Of a stretch of DNA of 64,000 nt, positions 54,365 through 63,129 are shown piece by piece; the first letter of the stretch is position 1; the number at the start of each line of letters is the position of its first letter. The position numbers and the translations under genes were made by a program. The DNA is from Euglena gracilis (Eukaryota; Euglenida; Euglenophyceae; Euglenales): the NCBI GenBank assembly GCA_039621445.1, contig CP154954.1:32016012-32080011 (forward strand). The letters run 5' to 3'. A model generated the notes under the pieces. It was given only the letters and a program-made list of their open reading frames with translations. It was not told the origin of the DNA and did no database searches.

Positions 54365-56225
54365 TGGCCAGCCGTCATGCAACTGATGGCGCGCACAAAC
54401 AAATTTTGTTTGTGGGCGCATTTGCGCGAGCACAACGCCAAACGTTGAAATTAAAATGGCATGTCCTTGCGCGCTGAAGCGCCCACAAACAAATTTTGCT
54501 TGTGTGCGCAAATGCGTGCACCAACCACTTGGGAAACTGATATGCGGATGGTCTGTGCATTGGCGCAGACACACAACATGTTCATGCTAAAGGACACTGA
54601 GGATCACCACAACGAGGTTTTTGAACGTGATACGCGTTGGTGTGCTCATTTGCGCGTACGAACAAAGCGCGCAAATGCGCCTACTAACATTTAATCATTT
54701 ACTTCAAAACGATGCATCTGTGCGAGCCTAAGCGCACACAAACAAAATTTCTTTGTGCGCGCAAATGTGTGCACGAACACATATTAGTTGTGCGATACCA
54801 TCTCCTCGTCTGTGACGGCTGGTGAACGCAGTTGCGTGCGCCCACCATTGGTTGTGCGCCGCGATGGCGTGGCGATGAAATTTCTGGTGAGAGATAGTGC
54901 ACAATACGTACAGAGGTACTGCGTAATGCACATAGAACGCGGTATCTGACAGGCGAACATTTGCTGCATCGGTTGGGCAGTTAAGCGTAATGAATTGATG
55001 ACGTGCAAACGACCTGTGACTGTTGGACGCTTTTTCTGCAACAGTGCTGCGTTACAAGATTTCAACATTTGGGACGTGAAATACCCGGGATGCATCAGGC
55101 CGGAATCTGTTTTCTGGTATTCTCCACTGTGTTTCCCTGGGAAAACATGCAACGCACCAGTTTTTGCACATATTTGTGGGGGATAAGTCCCACCACTTTC
55201 ATGCAACCAATCGAGTGGTAAAGGTTCAACACATCCTACGTCCAAAATAACCGGCTTTCAAGAACTGGCTTTCTCTCCGGCTGCCGGTTGCCATGAGCTC
55301 GCACCACATCGTCCCGCCAGTCTCATGCCCCTGTTGCGGGGAATACCGCGGTCGCTTCGGTGGGTGCTGTTGCACCGGGGAGGTCGGTGCCAGCCTGCCA
55401 GCCAGCCAGCCAGCCAGCCTGGCGGGTGCTGAAGCATCAGCAGGTGATGTAACTGCAGCAGCGGAGCCCAAGCAGCCGGCCAGCGGCAGGGCCTTTGGGA
55501 TCCTAAAATCGGTGCCGGCGGACGTCCACAGTTATCGGGTGGTTGCGCACCCACCTTCAGGAGATACGCTGCTCTATTTTTCGTGGGACCTGTCACTAGA
55601 CCAGAATTGGCCCCATAATACCAAGCGTTGGAGGAGACGGTGTGGCCGTTGGGGTTGAACCCCTTCAGAAGCTTGTGAACGGTGTTTGTTGCAGGGCCAA
55701 ATGATTTCGTCGTTTTATTCCTCCATTGGTGGTTCAATTACGCTAAAACACGTCACGTTGTTTATGGCGCTAAGGCGCAAATGAACCGTTTTGAAATTCT
55801 GGAATTTCTGTAGGCAGTTGATTTGCGCCTTGGAGCCCATGAACAACTTGATGCACACTTTAGCGCACATGAACCACGAGCGATTTGCCGGCGTTTGACG
55901 GTTGTGTATTTTGTACGTTCATGGACTAATCAGAATTCATGAACATAATTTGTTTGTGCGCGCATTTGCGCCCATAAACACATTTTTGTCTGTGCGAGCT
56001 TCAGCGCCTGCGAACCGACGCCGTCGAAAAACGTTGTGACAAAAATCCAAATTATGTTTCTGGACAGCCCGCTGGTCCACGCCATCACGGTCCCTTTGTC
56101 GCGCTGTTTATCGACGGTGTCAGTTCATGGACGCTAAAGCCCAACCCTTGAAGAACAAAACTGTGTTTATGGGCGCAAATGCGCGCACTTACAAAATTAT
56201 GTTTGTGCCCCCATGAAAACAATTT
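54365..56225. repeat. TGCGCA palindrome cluster, type 2
   Basis: Dyads here have flanks of the type GTTTGTG.GCGC and GCGC.CACAAAC or GCGC.CATGAAC, around AAATGCGC or ATTTGCGC. Examples are at 54388-54434, 54478-54530, 54635-54690, 54720-54780, 55760-55785, 55835-55882, 55945-56010 and 56165-56215. The core (GCGC-AAAT-GCGC) is shared with the type 1 cluster, but the outer arms differ. Some pairs also form longer hairpins such as CAAACAAATTTTGTTTG (54400). Confidence 0.75.
54955..55400 (-). repeat. Dispersed repeat, copy 2 (possible old coding sequence)
   Basis: Matches 34340-34860 in block order (AATTGATGACGTG, GGGAAAACATGCAACGCACC, CATGCAACC, TGTTG...GGGGAATACC). The minus-strand frame with KTGALHVF continues to 54784. 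CCAG(CCAG)n at 55397-55420 is a short tandem repeat. Confidence 0.5.
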
Positions 56226-56229
56226 TGTC

Positions 56230-57120
56230 CTTCAAGGGTTGGGCTTCTTCTTCCGGTTCTGTGCAACAAAACTGGTTGTGCGGATCCCGGTCATAAATTG
56301 GGTGGAAGACACCCATCCCTTTCATTCCTGTGGACCCTCTTGCTTCCCCCTTTGCATCATTTGCCAAACACCACACGCTTACCTTCCTTTCCCTACGCCC
56401 TGCCCACCGGCTTGGCCACACCACACCCACACACCCCGGCACTTCCTGCGCGCGCTTTTGCCAAACAAACAACATACACCACAATGACGCGGCACAAGCG
56501 AAACAGTCTGGCAAACACTCACGACACACACCGCCGGCAGTTTGAGGACACCCGGCGTTCCTGTGCCTGTTTCTTTTTTTTCGGGGGTTTCGACAGAGCC
56601 CATTTCCGGACCCCACAAAAAACACCATTTTTCGCCAAAGTCCCAGGGGTCACACCGCCAAAAGCACAGTTTTGCTCATTTGTTGACTCTCTTGTCACCG
56701 TGTTTTCAAACCCCCCTGGATCCACACAACCCAAATGAAAAATTTCATTAATTTGTGCACATGCACAAACCAACACGAAAAGCTGAAAAGCAAAAAAAGC
56801 TTAAATGCGAATCCGGCCGCTTCCTGTCCCGCTTCCCGCCAAATGTGGAAGCGTCCTCTCACTCTTACCGTCCATTCTGTCTCACTCAAGCTTTCACCAC
56901 CAGAAAAAAATACTTGCCAACCCCATTCCCCACCACTACCTTGGGCCTGCCCGCTCAATCTCATTCCATTTTATCCTCCGAATCCACAGTCAATTCTGTG
57001 AAATTATGGACCACCAACCACCACGTCCTTCCCTGCACCACATTGCCACCACCTTTGCACACACACCTTTGCCCCACACACCTTTGCCCCACACACCGTT
57101 TTTTGTCAGCTTTATGAATG
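56230..57120. other. Unassigned sequence
   Basis: C/A-rich with several Pro/His/Thr-rich frames. GAATCCGGCCGC near 56805 is an inverted scrap of the 24.4 kb repeat. CCCCACACACCTTTG repeats at 57065-57100. No gene. Confidence 0.45.
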
Positions 57121-57124
57121 GTGT

Positions 57125-57905
57125 TTAGATATCCAGTCCCCCAAAAAACCCAAAACGATCAAAGATGAGACTTGAAAAAACCCCTCCACCAAAATACCAG
57201 CCGACCAGAGGGTCGCTTAGCAATTCCCGTGGGTCCAACTCAGAGCCTGGAAAGTTTGGACTGGCTGGGTGCTGGGTGTTGGCGGACCCCCTCCATGGGG
57301 TCCCCCGGCTGGAACTGGGCCGAATGGGGGGGGGGGAACGGTGCCAAAACATTTGAAGCCACAAAAATGCGTCTATCTCGTAAAATTCTTCGAAAACTAA
57401 AAAGAAACCGTTCCCGCCAGCCGCCCGAAGAGAAATAATACCTGTCGATGGGAGGGTGGAGGGTCCAAGGCTAATTTCCAGCCGGCTGGCTGGAGCGCCC
57501 CTCCCCCCAGAAGATGGGGTCAGGGTGTCAAACATTCTTAAACAACGCCCTGAGGGCGAACAAATAGGGAATACCTATCGGGTGGAACACGAGGTGTCGG
57601 CATATCCGTTACTCCTCCGGGAAGGATGAGGTAAAAAAAAAATTCGGAATATAAAAAGCTGCGGGGGTCGTCTAAGCTGGTGGGCATCACGTGGGGAGGG
57701 GAAGGTACGCTGGTCATGCGCCGGCATTTGGCTTGTGAGTGCGATGTGGATCCAATGGTCCATGGAGCACCAGAGGGTCATGGGGCAGCTACGCTCAAAA
57801 AGAAACCCAACTTTCAAACGCCCCTTTCTGGATCAATCATTCGGGCTGGGACCTGAAACAGGGGAAATCTTGCGTACCACGTGGTGGGAGGGGTCCGGCC
57901 CAGAC
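57125..57905. other. Unassigned sequence with G-run
   Basis: A G run at 57327-57336 and CCAGCCGGCTGGCTGG palindrome at 57478-57493. No domain recognised in the short frames. Confidence 0.45.
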
Positions 57906-57914
57906 GGTATTTTT

Positions 57915-57995
57915 TAGGGCGGTTTAAAACCCTTAAAACCCTTAAAATTTTAAAGCATTTTAAAAAAAAATGCTTTAAATTTTCGGGCCAAAATG
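57915..57995 (+). repeat. CCCTTAAAA tandem repeat with palindromic A/T core
   Basis: TTTAAAACCCTTAAAACCC and further AAAACCCTTAAAATTTT units lead into AAAGCATTTT...AAAATGCTTT, an inverted repeat. It resembles the arrays of the element at 51296-52544 but has no recognisable terminal repeats. Confidence 0.6.
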
Positions 57996-57999
57996 CTGT

Positions 58000-58395
58000 G
58001 AAACCCGTTCAAAAAAACCCCTGAAGTAATTCTTCTTGCGAAGTTTTTGAAATTCGAGTCGAAAATGTAGTCGCTGAATCTCGGCAAAAACAAGCCAATT
58101 CCGGGGGGAAAATGATTTCTGGCATCACTGGAACATTATCTATCCACCCAAACTCGAAAAAAAAAACGGAGACTTCTTTGATTTTGGACCCCGTTCGATG
58201 GTGGGATGACCCTTGGACTTCCCTTGAAAAACGACGCCGTTAAAAGGTTAAAAAAGCAGTTTGAAAATTCTGAAAAATTACATCTAAAAAATAATACCCC
58301 CTGGTCCAGCCAGCCGGCTGGAAAATGGTGTTGTTTGGACCCTGAGGGTTGGGGGTTTGGGGGGGGGGGAGTACGGCCGACTGCCAGTTGGACCA
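58000..58395. other. Unassigned sequence
   Basis: AT-rich, then a G run at 58360-58369 adjoining the repeat that follows. No gene. Confidence 0.45.
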
Positions 58396-58399
58396 GGTT

Positions 58400-58592
58400 G
58401 GTCCCCCCCCCCCCCGGGCGCTTGGCCGGGCCATGACTGAAGGTAGGGCCAGGGGGCCAACCTTATGGGGGCCAAGTTTTGCATGTCAAGAATTTTGGCA
58501 GCCATGTACAATAAGGCCGAAGGCCAACTTTAGGGGGGGGGGGGGGCAAGTTTGCATAAAACGGGGGCCAAGCGCCTGCGGGGGGGGGGTAA
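58400..58592. repeat. GGCCAACTTTAGG / CAAGCGCC foldback repeat, copy 2
   Basis: The left arm is C-run GGGCGCTTGGCC and the right arm GGCCAAGCGCCTGC followed by a G run and TA (58590-58591). The interior matches copies at 48245 and 60849 (GCCAACCTTATGGGGGCC, TTTTGCATGTCAAGAATTTTGGC, AAGGCCAACTTTAGGG). Confidence 0.75.
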
Positions 58593-58599
58593 TTTACAA

Positions 58600-59405
58600 A
58601 TCCCCCAAGTACTCAAATACTCATTTCTGGTTATTTTTGACACCTCTTTCAAAATTTTCGGCCCAGCCTTGTGCTGAGCTTCAAATTTTATTTCAGCGGA
58701 TTCTGGGGGGGGCCTCCGCAGTCAGGCTGGGAGCTGAAGGCTGGCTGGGAAAAAAAAGGAGCTGGCTGGATGGACGCCCTTGGGTGTAGGGTCCCCACAG
58801 AGAAAGGAGTTTTTGAGACAGCTGACTTGCACAAAATTTTGAGGATGATGATTCTGAATATGAGCTGGAAATAATTGGGAGGAGACAATCATCAGAGGGA
58901 GGGAAGATTGCAACAGTACGCACTGTATTAATTATACGCACTGGATTTTTCATGCATGTGGGAATTTGTAAAAAGAGATGACAAAGAAATGTGGCGGACA
59001 AATTTTTCTAGACCTTGGAATTTGTGGAGAGTTTGTTGTGAAATATTTTTCAAAAATATTTCTTTGAAAGGACAAATTACCTCCCACCCGTATCAATTAC
59101 CCCCCCCTGTGAAAAAACTGTGGAAATGGGGAGGCTACTTTGGAGTATCATGTAGGTGGCGTTAAGGTTAGGATTTTCACACGGACCTGACATTCTCAAG
59201 ATTTAGGCTCAAATCCAAAAAATTCATTTCATGCCGTGCACCCAGCATGTTGGGGGAGGCTGTCGATATCGCTGTGGTTGCAGACCTCTTGTGCATTCCC
59301 GCAATTTTCTTGCATTCTGTCCTTTTTGAGTGGCACACTTCAACCCACCGCTGTCCTTGGCCTCGGAACTCCAGATCAAGTAGTGCAACCCCTGGGGTGT
59401 TTGGG
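58600..59405. other. Unassigned sequence
   Basis: No repeat boundary, RNA or protein recognised. Confidence 0.45.
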
Positions 59406-59407
59406 GG

Positions 59408-59525
59408 TGTTTTTACCAACCCTGGGGGTGCCTTGTGCTATGGGAGGCCTGACCATAGCGGGCACCCCCCCTGCCTGCCCATAACACCCACCCCCCGGGG
59501 GAGGGTGCGCACTTCCTTAAAAAGG
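59408..59525 (+). repeat. TTTTTACC...GGGTGCCTTG block, copy 3
   Basis: TTTTTACCAACCCTGGGGGTGCC, TTGTGCTATGGGAGGCC, CATAGCGGGCAC, then C run and CCCCGGGGGAGGGT. Same order as 37555-37660 and 50405-50520. Confidence 0.6.
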
Positions 59526-59529
59526 AACC

Positions 59530-59715
59530 AGCACAAATTAAAGCTCGGCCGTGATGGGGATGCCCAATAAAACTTAGAAAAATGAATAACATAACGATTC
59601 CGGTGCTTTTCCCCCCAAAGTTTGCTCCAAAATTCATTTAACACCATTGTGATTTCCCTGCCCAAAAAATAGGTGGATGGCAATCAATCAGAAAGAAGGC
59701 AGGCGAATTGTGCCT
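59530..59715. other. Unassigned sequence
   Basis: Nothing recognised. Confidence 0.4.
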
Positions 59716-59719
59716 CCTC

Positions 59720-59870
59720 CAGGACGGTACGGGAAGGCCTGGCGGGGTCAACTCCCCACCCAGGAAGTGGACAATGGCCAGACCACCCCTTGGCACCGCG
59801 CAAACTAAAATTCCTTCTGCACTGAAGGGGCGGAAGGAAAAGCTTCACCTAAAAAACCGCCACAGGAAAA
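59720..59870 (+). repeat. TACGGGAAGGCCTGG-type repeat, copy 3
   Basis: GGTACGGGAAGGCCTGG, GGGTCAACTCC, then AAACTAAAATTCCTTCTGCACTGAAGG and GGCGGAAGGAAAAGCTTCACC. It lacks the long G run of the other two copies. Confidence 0.6.
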
Positions 59871-59949
59871 AGAAGAAAGAGTGGGGATCGGACCCCCACC
59901 CACAAAATAAAAAAAAAAAAAACGAGAAAAATATTTTGCCCGAAATACA

Positions 59950-60095
59950 ATAACAATAATACAGGCAATTTTTGAGTCTCCCGGACCCAGAAAAACGGTT
60001 TTTGAGCCAAAATGAAGAAAATGAACGTTTTTCGACCCCCCCCCCCCGGCCCTATGTTTTTGGCCCGAAACCCATGCACTTTGGGTCACTTCCGG
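59950..60095 (-). repeat. Inverted, diverged copy of the 1-390 repeat
   Basis: The reverse strand reads TGACCCAAAGTGCATGGGTTTCGGGCCAAAAAC, G run, GTCGAAAAACGTTCATTTT and GGTCCGGGAG. This matches 3770-3880 block for block. Confidence 0.7.
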
Positions 60096-60099
60096 AAGT

Positions 60100-60845
60100 T
60101 CACTTCAGGGTCATTGCCGGAAGGATGGGGGCACCGCCACCCAATGCACTTCCTGGGATTAACGTTTGGCCCATGGGATCCCTGATCAAGCAATTTGGCG
60201 GTCCTACCACTGGGTTTGTGGATAGTGCAAACGTCCAAATCAGACTCACGTATCAGATGGAGAAGGAAGTTTGTTGGCAAGGCCATTCACAAAGCGGCTC
60301 TCAGGGATAAGTGGAGTCGCAGGGGACGGAAGAACAATTCGTCGACTGGCCACACCCTACAACCGTTGAACCATTGTCGGGGGTTGGACGTCTTCTGACG
60401 TGCTACATCCGGCAAAAGATCATGTATGAGTCATCAATCCATTCATCCATTGGTCTGAAATAAAGCAACTTCTTCAGAAATTTTCCAAAGTGGAACCAAA
60501 AGACATATTGTGCGCTAATGATGACAGCATCCTGCACAAACTGCCTTGCACGTTTCTTTTGGGGTGTCGTGGGACCTGACAGATGCACAAACAAACATTA
60601 TTATTTAAGGCGTTTGAAAATTCCCATGAATGAAAAAATGAGAGTATTAGGTTAAGAAATTTCCTATAAAGAGTGTTTTTGGACTAAGGGAACCACAGGC
60701 ATTAACAAACCAGAAGGAACATGCAATGGCACAGGCAAGGGACGAAGACGCTTTACACTCGACCTTTGCGCAGGGGGGGTATTGCAAAAAAATATAAGAA
60801 AAAAACAGCAAAGATGAGAGCAGCAGAGGTGGGTTCTTCCTTGGC
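60100..60845. other. Unassigned sequence
   Basis: A plus frame ending at 60310 (ALPGINVWPMGSLIKQFGGPT) has a protein-like look, but no domain and no clear start apart from the repeat before it. No RNA gene seen. Confidence 0.35.
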
Positions 60846-60848
60846 ATA

Positions 60849-61085
60849 CCTCCCCTTGGCGCTTGGCCCGGGCTATGATTGAAGGCAAGGCAAGGGGGTC
60901 AAGCTTATGGGGGCCAAATTTGCATGTGAAGAATTTCGGCAAGACAAATGCAACATAGGCCAAAAACCTTCAAAAATGGGGGGCCAGGATTGCAAGTTAA
61001 GACCGAAGGCCAACTGTAGGCCAGGTTTGAATGAAAGGAGGAGGGGGGCCAAGCGCCCGGCGGGGGCAAAACACACCTGAGGGGG
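60849..61085. mobile_element. GGCCAACTTTAGG / CAAGCGCC foldback element flanked by TA, copy 3
   Basis: The left end CCTCCCCTTGGCGCTTGGCC and the right part GGCCAAGCGCCCGG...GAGGGGG are inverted repeats, with TA at 60847-60848 and 61086-61087. The interior matches copies at 48245 and 58400. This is the copy whose ends are clearest. Confidence 0.75.
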
Positions 61086-61089
61086 TACA

Positions 61090-61514
61090 AGTGCCAATGG
61101 GAAAAACTAGATTTGGATTTTCAGCTATTGCTGTTATTCCTGAAGTTCACAAGGAGGTGCCACAGTCTGCACCTCCTTACAGACAGAGGTGCTTTGCAGC
61201 AAAGCCTCAGAGTTTGTCAGCAAAACATACATTTAAGCCTGTTCTTCACTGTGAATGACTGCATTGTCTTTTGTCAGACCTAGGGGTCGTTGAGAATCCA
61301 CGACGTGGGTAATGCATTTGCAATTTGTTAAATTGAATTATAATCATTCTGGAACAACTTCCGCCATGTTACTGTCTTCGGGGGTAATGAGTCAAATGGG
61401 CAGGTTTGCATCATACAACCCTGTGAGTGTGCCAGCAGAACAGGAAGCCTGGGGGTGGAGGGGAAATATTGCTGAGAGGAGAGAAATATTACACAACGTG
61501 CTTGACCTGCTTTC
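61090..61514. other. Unassigned sequence
   Basis: A plus-strand frame from about 61090 to 61255 (RFGFSAIAVIPEVHKEVPQ) appears protein-like but short; no domain. Confidence 0.35.
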
Positions 61515-61522
61515 TCCGGCAG

Positions 61523-62647
61523 CAAGCACCTATGACAGATTCCAAATTTTAGCCCGCGGTCGGCTGCAGTCGGCCGCGGTCGGCTGCGGTTGGCTGCGGT
61601 CGGCTGCGGTCGGCTGCGGTCGGCAAAATAGTTGGCTGTAGGTGGGGGGCAGGCCAACAAAAAATGAGCATATATCACAATCACACAATCCACAGTTGCC
61701 GAATTTTGGCCACTTTTCGCTGCTTTTGGCCAGTTTTTGATGCTTTTGAACTGCTTTTGGCCAATGTTGCCTAATTTTGGTCGATTTTTGCTGCCTTTGC
61801 CCATTATTTCCTGCCTTTTGCTTTCTTTTGGTCACTTTTGTTGCTTTTGCCCACTTTTTGCTGTGTTTTGGCTGCTTTTGGCCAGCTTTTGCTATGCTTT
61901 GACCTCTTTTGACCACTTTTGGCCTCTTTAACCCACTTTTGACCACTTTTCTCTGCTTTTGGCCATTTTTACCCACTTCTGGCCACTTTCAGGCCACTTT
62001 AAACGTCTCTTTGTTGCTTTTGACATCAAGAGCAGTCAAACGTGACCTAAAAATGGCCTAAAAGTGGCAAAACATGGTTAAAATGGCCAAAAGTTCCGAA
62101 AGCAGGCAAAAACAACAAAAAAAATTCCAAATATGGCCCAAAATGACCCTGCTTTTGGCCGATTTGGGTCACTTTAGCAGCTTTTGTTCACTTTTGGCAA
62201 CAAACTGGCGCAAAATGCTCAAAATGGTCAAATTGGACCAAAAAGAGACCAAAAAATGGGCAAAAATAACAAAAGAAAAGGTCGAAAGTGGCTTTAAATG
62301 GTCAAAAATGGCCCTAAATGGCCCAAAATGGCCCAAGAGCAGGACAAAATGGCCCAAAATTACAAGAAGTGGTCAAAAAGTGGCCAAAAATGGTCAAAAT
62401 AGGTCAAAATGGGTGAATTGTGGTGGCAAATGGGCCAAAAGGGGACAAAAGCGACCAAAAATGGCCAAAAATGGCCAAAAGTGGCCAAAAGTGGCAACAT
62501 GAGCCAGATGAGCCAGAAAAATCTCAACATCTGGGATAAAAATGAGCCTAATTTTTCGTTCTCACTGAAAAATTGACATCAATTAGAAAAAATTTGCGCG
62601 GTCGGCTGCGGTCGGCTGCGGTCGGCTGCGGTCGGCATAGGTGCCTG
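61523..62647. mobile_element. CAAGCACC-family element with GTCGGCTGCG arrays and foldback T-tract interior
   Basis: The ends CAAGCACCTATG and CATAGGTGCCTG are inverted repeats with one mismatch. The 8-mer TCCGGCAG flanks both sides (61515-61522 and 62648-62655). Arrays of the 10-mer GTCGGCTGCG lie at 61554-61625 and 62597-62636 in the same orientation. The interior is two opposed halves. 61690-62035 is built of CTTTTGGCCA-like units and 62040-62500 of TGGCCAAAAG-like units, so the whole would fold back on itself. T or A tracts recur every 10-11 bases for about 800 bp. Lys/Gln-rich and Leu/Phe-rich frames here are artefacts. Confidence 0.85.
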
Positions 62648-62655
62648 TCCGGCAG

Positions 62656-63125
62656 ATACAATTATCACAGGCCTCATTCAAGCTCCTGAGGACTTCGAAT
62701 GCTTCAGTCAAACAAAGCCATGCCCATTTTAAACAATAATGCAATAGCTCAAAAGAAGAGGTGGATATTTCATCTGTTGACTCTGATCACCAGGCACTTT
62801 GAAAAAAAAAGGGCCTGGTCGTTGCATCGAGGAGGTTGGTATAGGGTGGATGCCACTGACAAAAACAACAATGCCATTTGGGATCGTGTGCTGATTTAGC
62901 ACTAAAAAAAACCCACCGTACCACTCCAGTTAAATCATAAAGAGATATGAGCAATTAGTAGATAAATACTTTTTATTTTTATATATATATTTTTGTATCC
63001 TACCAGTGAAAAAATTAAAACAACAAGCATTGTGCCGCATAAGATTTCAGGGATGCAACATGTGGCTATTCACAGAATTTAACGTTGTATTGGGGGAAAC
63101 AACACATTTTTTAAGTAATCTCTGT
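62656..63125. other. Unassigned sequence with short coding-like frame
   Basis: A plus frame at 62699-62899 (66 codons) reads KKRWIFHLLTLITRHFEKK and SLHRGGWYRVDATDKNNNAIW, protein-like and Lys/Asn-rich. No family recognised. TA-rich at 62975-62995. Confidence 0.3.
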
Positions 63126-63129
63126 GAAT

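Noticed and set aside
61328-62502. Lys/Gln-rich and Leu/Phe-rich open frames of 140-158 codons
   Set aside because: They read through the period-10 GGCCAAAA/CTTTTGGCC repeats; composition follows the repeat, with no protein motif.
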